A stretch of 64,000 nt of DNA. Origin: Diploptera punctata. Its lineage: Eukaryota > Arthropoda > Insecta > Blattodea > Blaberidae. Below are positions 63,540 through 64,000 of the stretch, in pieces. Within the stretch, counting starts at the first letter, position 1; each line of letters opens with the position of its first letter. A program made the translations under genes and the position numbers. The notes beneath the pieces are model-generated. The model searched no databases, was not told the origin of the DNA, and saw only the letters and a program-made list of their open reading frames with translations. The stretch lies in the NCBI GenBank assembly GCA_030220185.1, contig JASPKZ010003844.1, forward strand, positions 691,001 through 755,000, in the 5' to 3' direction.

Positions 63540-64000
63540 CTTACTATCGAACCTGTAGGTTCATGTCCGCGAGGACATAAGCTCTCCATACATCCCTATC
63601 CTGAGCTAATGTTTTCCAATCATTCCCTGTATAATCTACTTCCCTCAAATCATAGTTAATGTTGCTCTCCCACCTCATTCTTAGTCTACCAACTAGGCGT
63701 TTTCCTTCTGGCTTTCCTGCAAGAAGCTTCCATGCACGTCTTTCATTCCCCATACGCGCAACATCTCCTGTCCATCGCAGTCTACGAGACTTAACTGTTC
63801 TTATTATATCTGGCTTCCTATAAATACCATGTACCGGTAGTTCATTGTTATGTAGTCTTCTCCATTTACCTGTCTGTTCATCTCTCTTTGGTCCAAAATT
63901 TTTCCTAAGAACTTTATTCTCAAAAACTCGTACTCTCATTTACTCCCTTAAAGTAAGAGTCCATGTTTCGCACCCATATAATATAACTGGTACAATAATA
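63540..64000 (-). mobile_element. LINE-A copy, runs off the window
   Basis: Minus strand, open for 131 codons: VFENKVLRKNFGPKRDEQTG, KWRRLHNNELPVHGIYRKPD, IIRTVKSRRLRWTGDVARMG, NERRAWKLLAGKPEGKRLVG and DYTGNDWKTLAQDRDVWRAY, stop at 63,544. Compared with other copies there is a small insertion (ELPVHGIY for ELHGLY). The CETWTL block is cut by the window edge after a frameshift. Confidence 0.9.

Noticed and set aside
1..64000. CRISPR arrays, bacterial operons, phage or plasmid features
   Set aside because: Sequence is eukaryotic repeat DNA. The short direct repeats present are microsatellites or tandem units without regular spacers.

Overview
The window looks like repeat-dense intergenic or intronic DNA from an insect. 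The best guess is a cockroach or termite (Blattodea, Periplaneta-like). This is inferred from remembered Blattodean LINE relics carrying the peptide GPKRDEQTGEWRRLHN and from the tRNA-derived SINEs. No species search could be run. I recognise no intact host protein gene, no functional tRNA or rRNA gene and no CRISPR array. The longest open frames are decayed transposon pieces.

The main layer is 5'-truncated LINE 3' ends. One family, called LINE-A here, has about 18 pieces on both strands, and about ten other families occur (called LINE-B to LINE-O). Most keep only the end of the reverse-transcriptase ORF, usually a YGSE/CETW peptide followed by a GRP-(K/R)RW peptide. LINE-F (49,953-51,302) is the best preserved. 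On top lie tRNA-derived SINE families, named S1 to S6. Several have exact target-site duplications (TSDs), so nesting order can be read: S1 inside an unnamed element inside LINE-E (41,331-42,519), S3 inside LINE-A (6,105-6,509), S1 inside LINE-H (19,620-19,960), S1 inside LINE-A (48,895-49,239) and LINE-F inside S4 (49,740-51,390).

Other classes are Penelope-like elements with GIY-YIG endonuclease remnants (7.1 kb, 8.0 kb, 16.8-18.75 kb, 45.0 kb), mariner-type remnants (27.8, 33.9, 45.6 kb), a pogo/Tigger-like element with a perfect 23-bp inverted terminus (21.7-22.5 kb), a Harbinger-like 107-bp palindrome (62.36 kb), and Helitron-like elements (36.6, 56.1, 57.4, 58.1 kb).

The most unusual observations are these. 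(1) Two independent Penelope-like insertions are each a head-to-head palindrome flanked by a 13- or 14-bp TSD. The larger has arms of about 931 bp that share the same inactivating frameshift. (2) A 90-bp block reading as mitochondrial ND6 sits inside one of two tandem units of a Helitron-like element. (3) A 292-bp segment is duplicated in tandem with no difference seen. (4) An inverted duplication at 19.9-20.6 kb copies a SINE/target junction. (5) Several SINE and LINE copies are chimeric or partly inverted. Coordinates of old repeats are approximate to about 10-30 bp unless a TSD is quoted.
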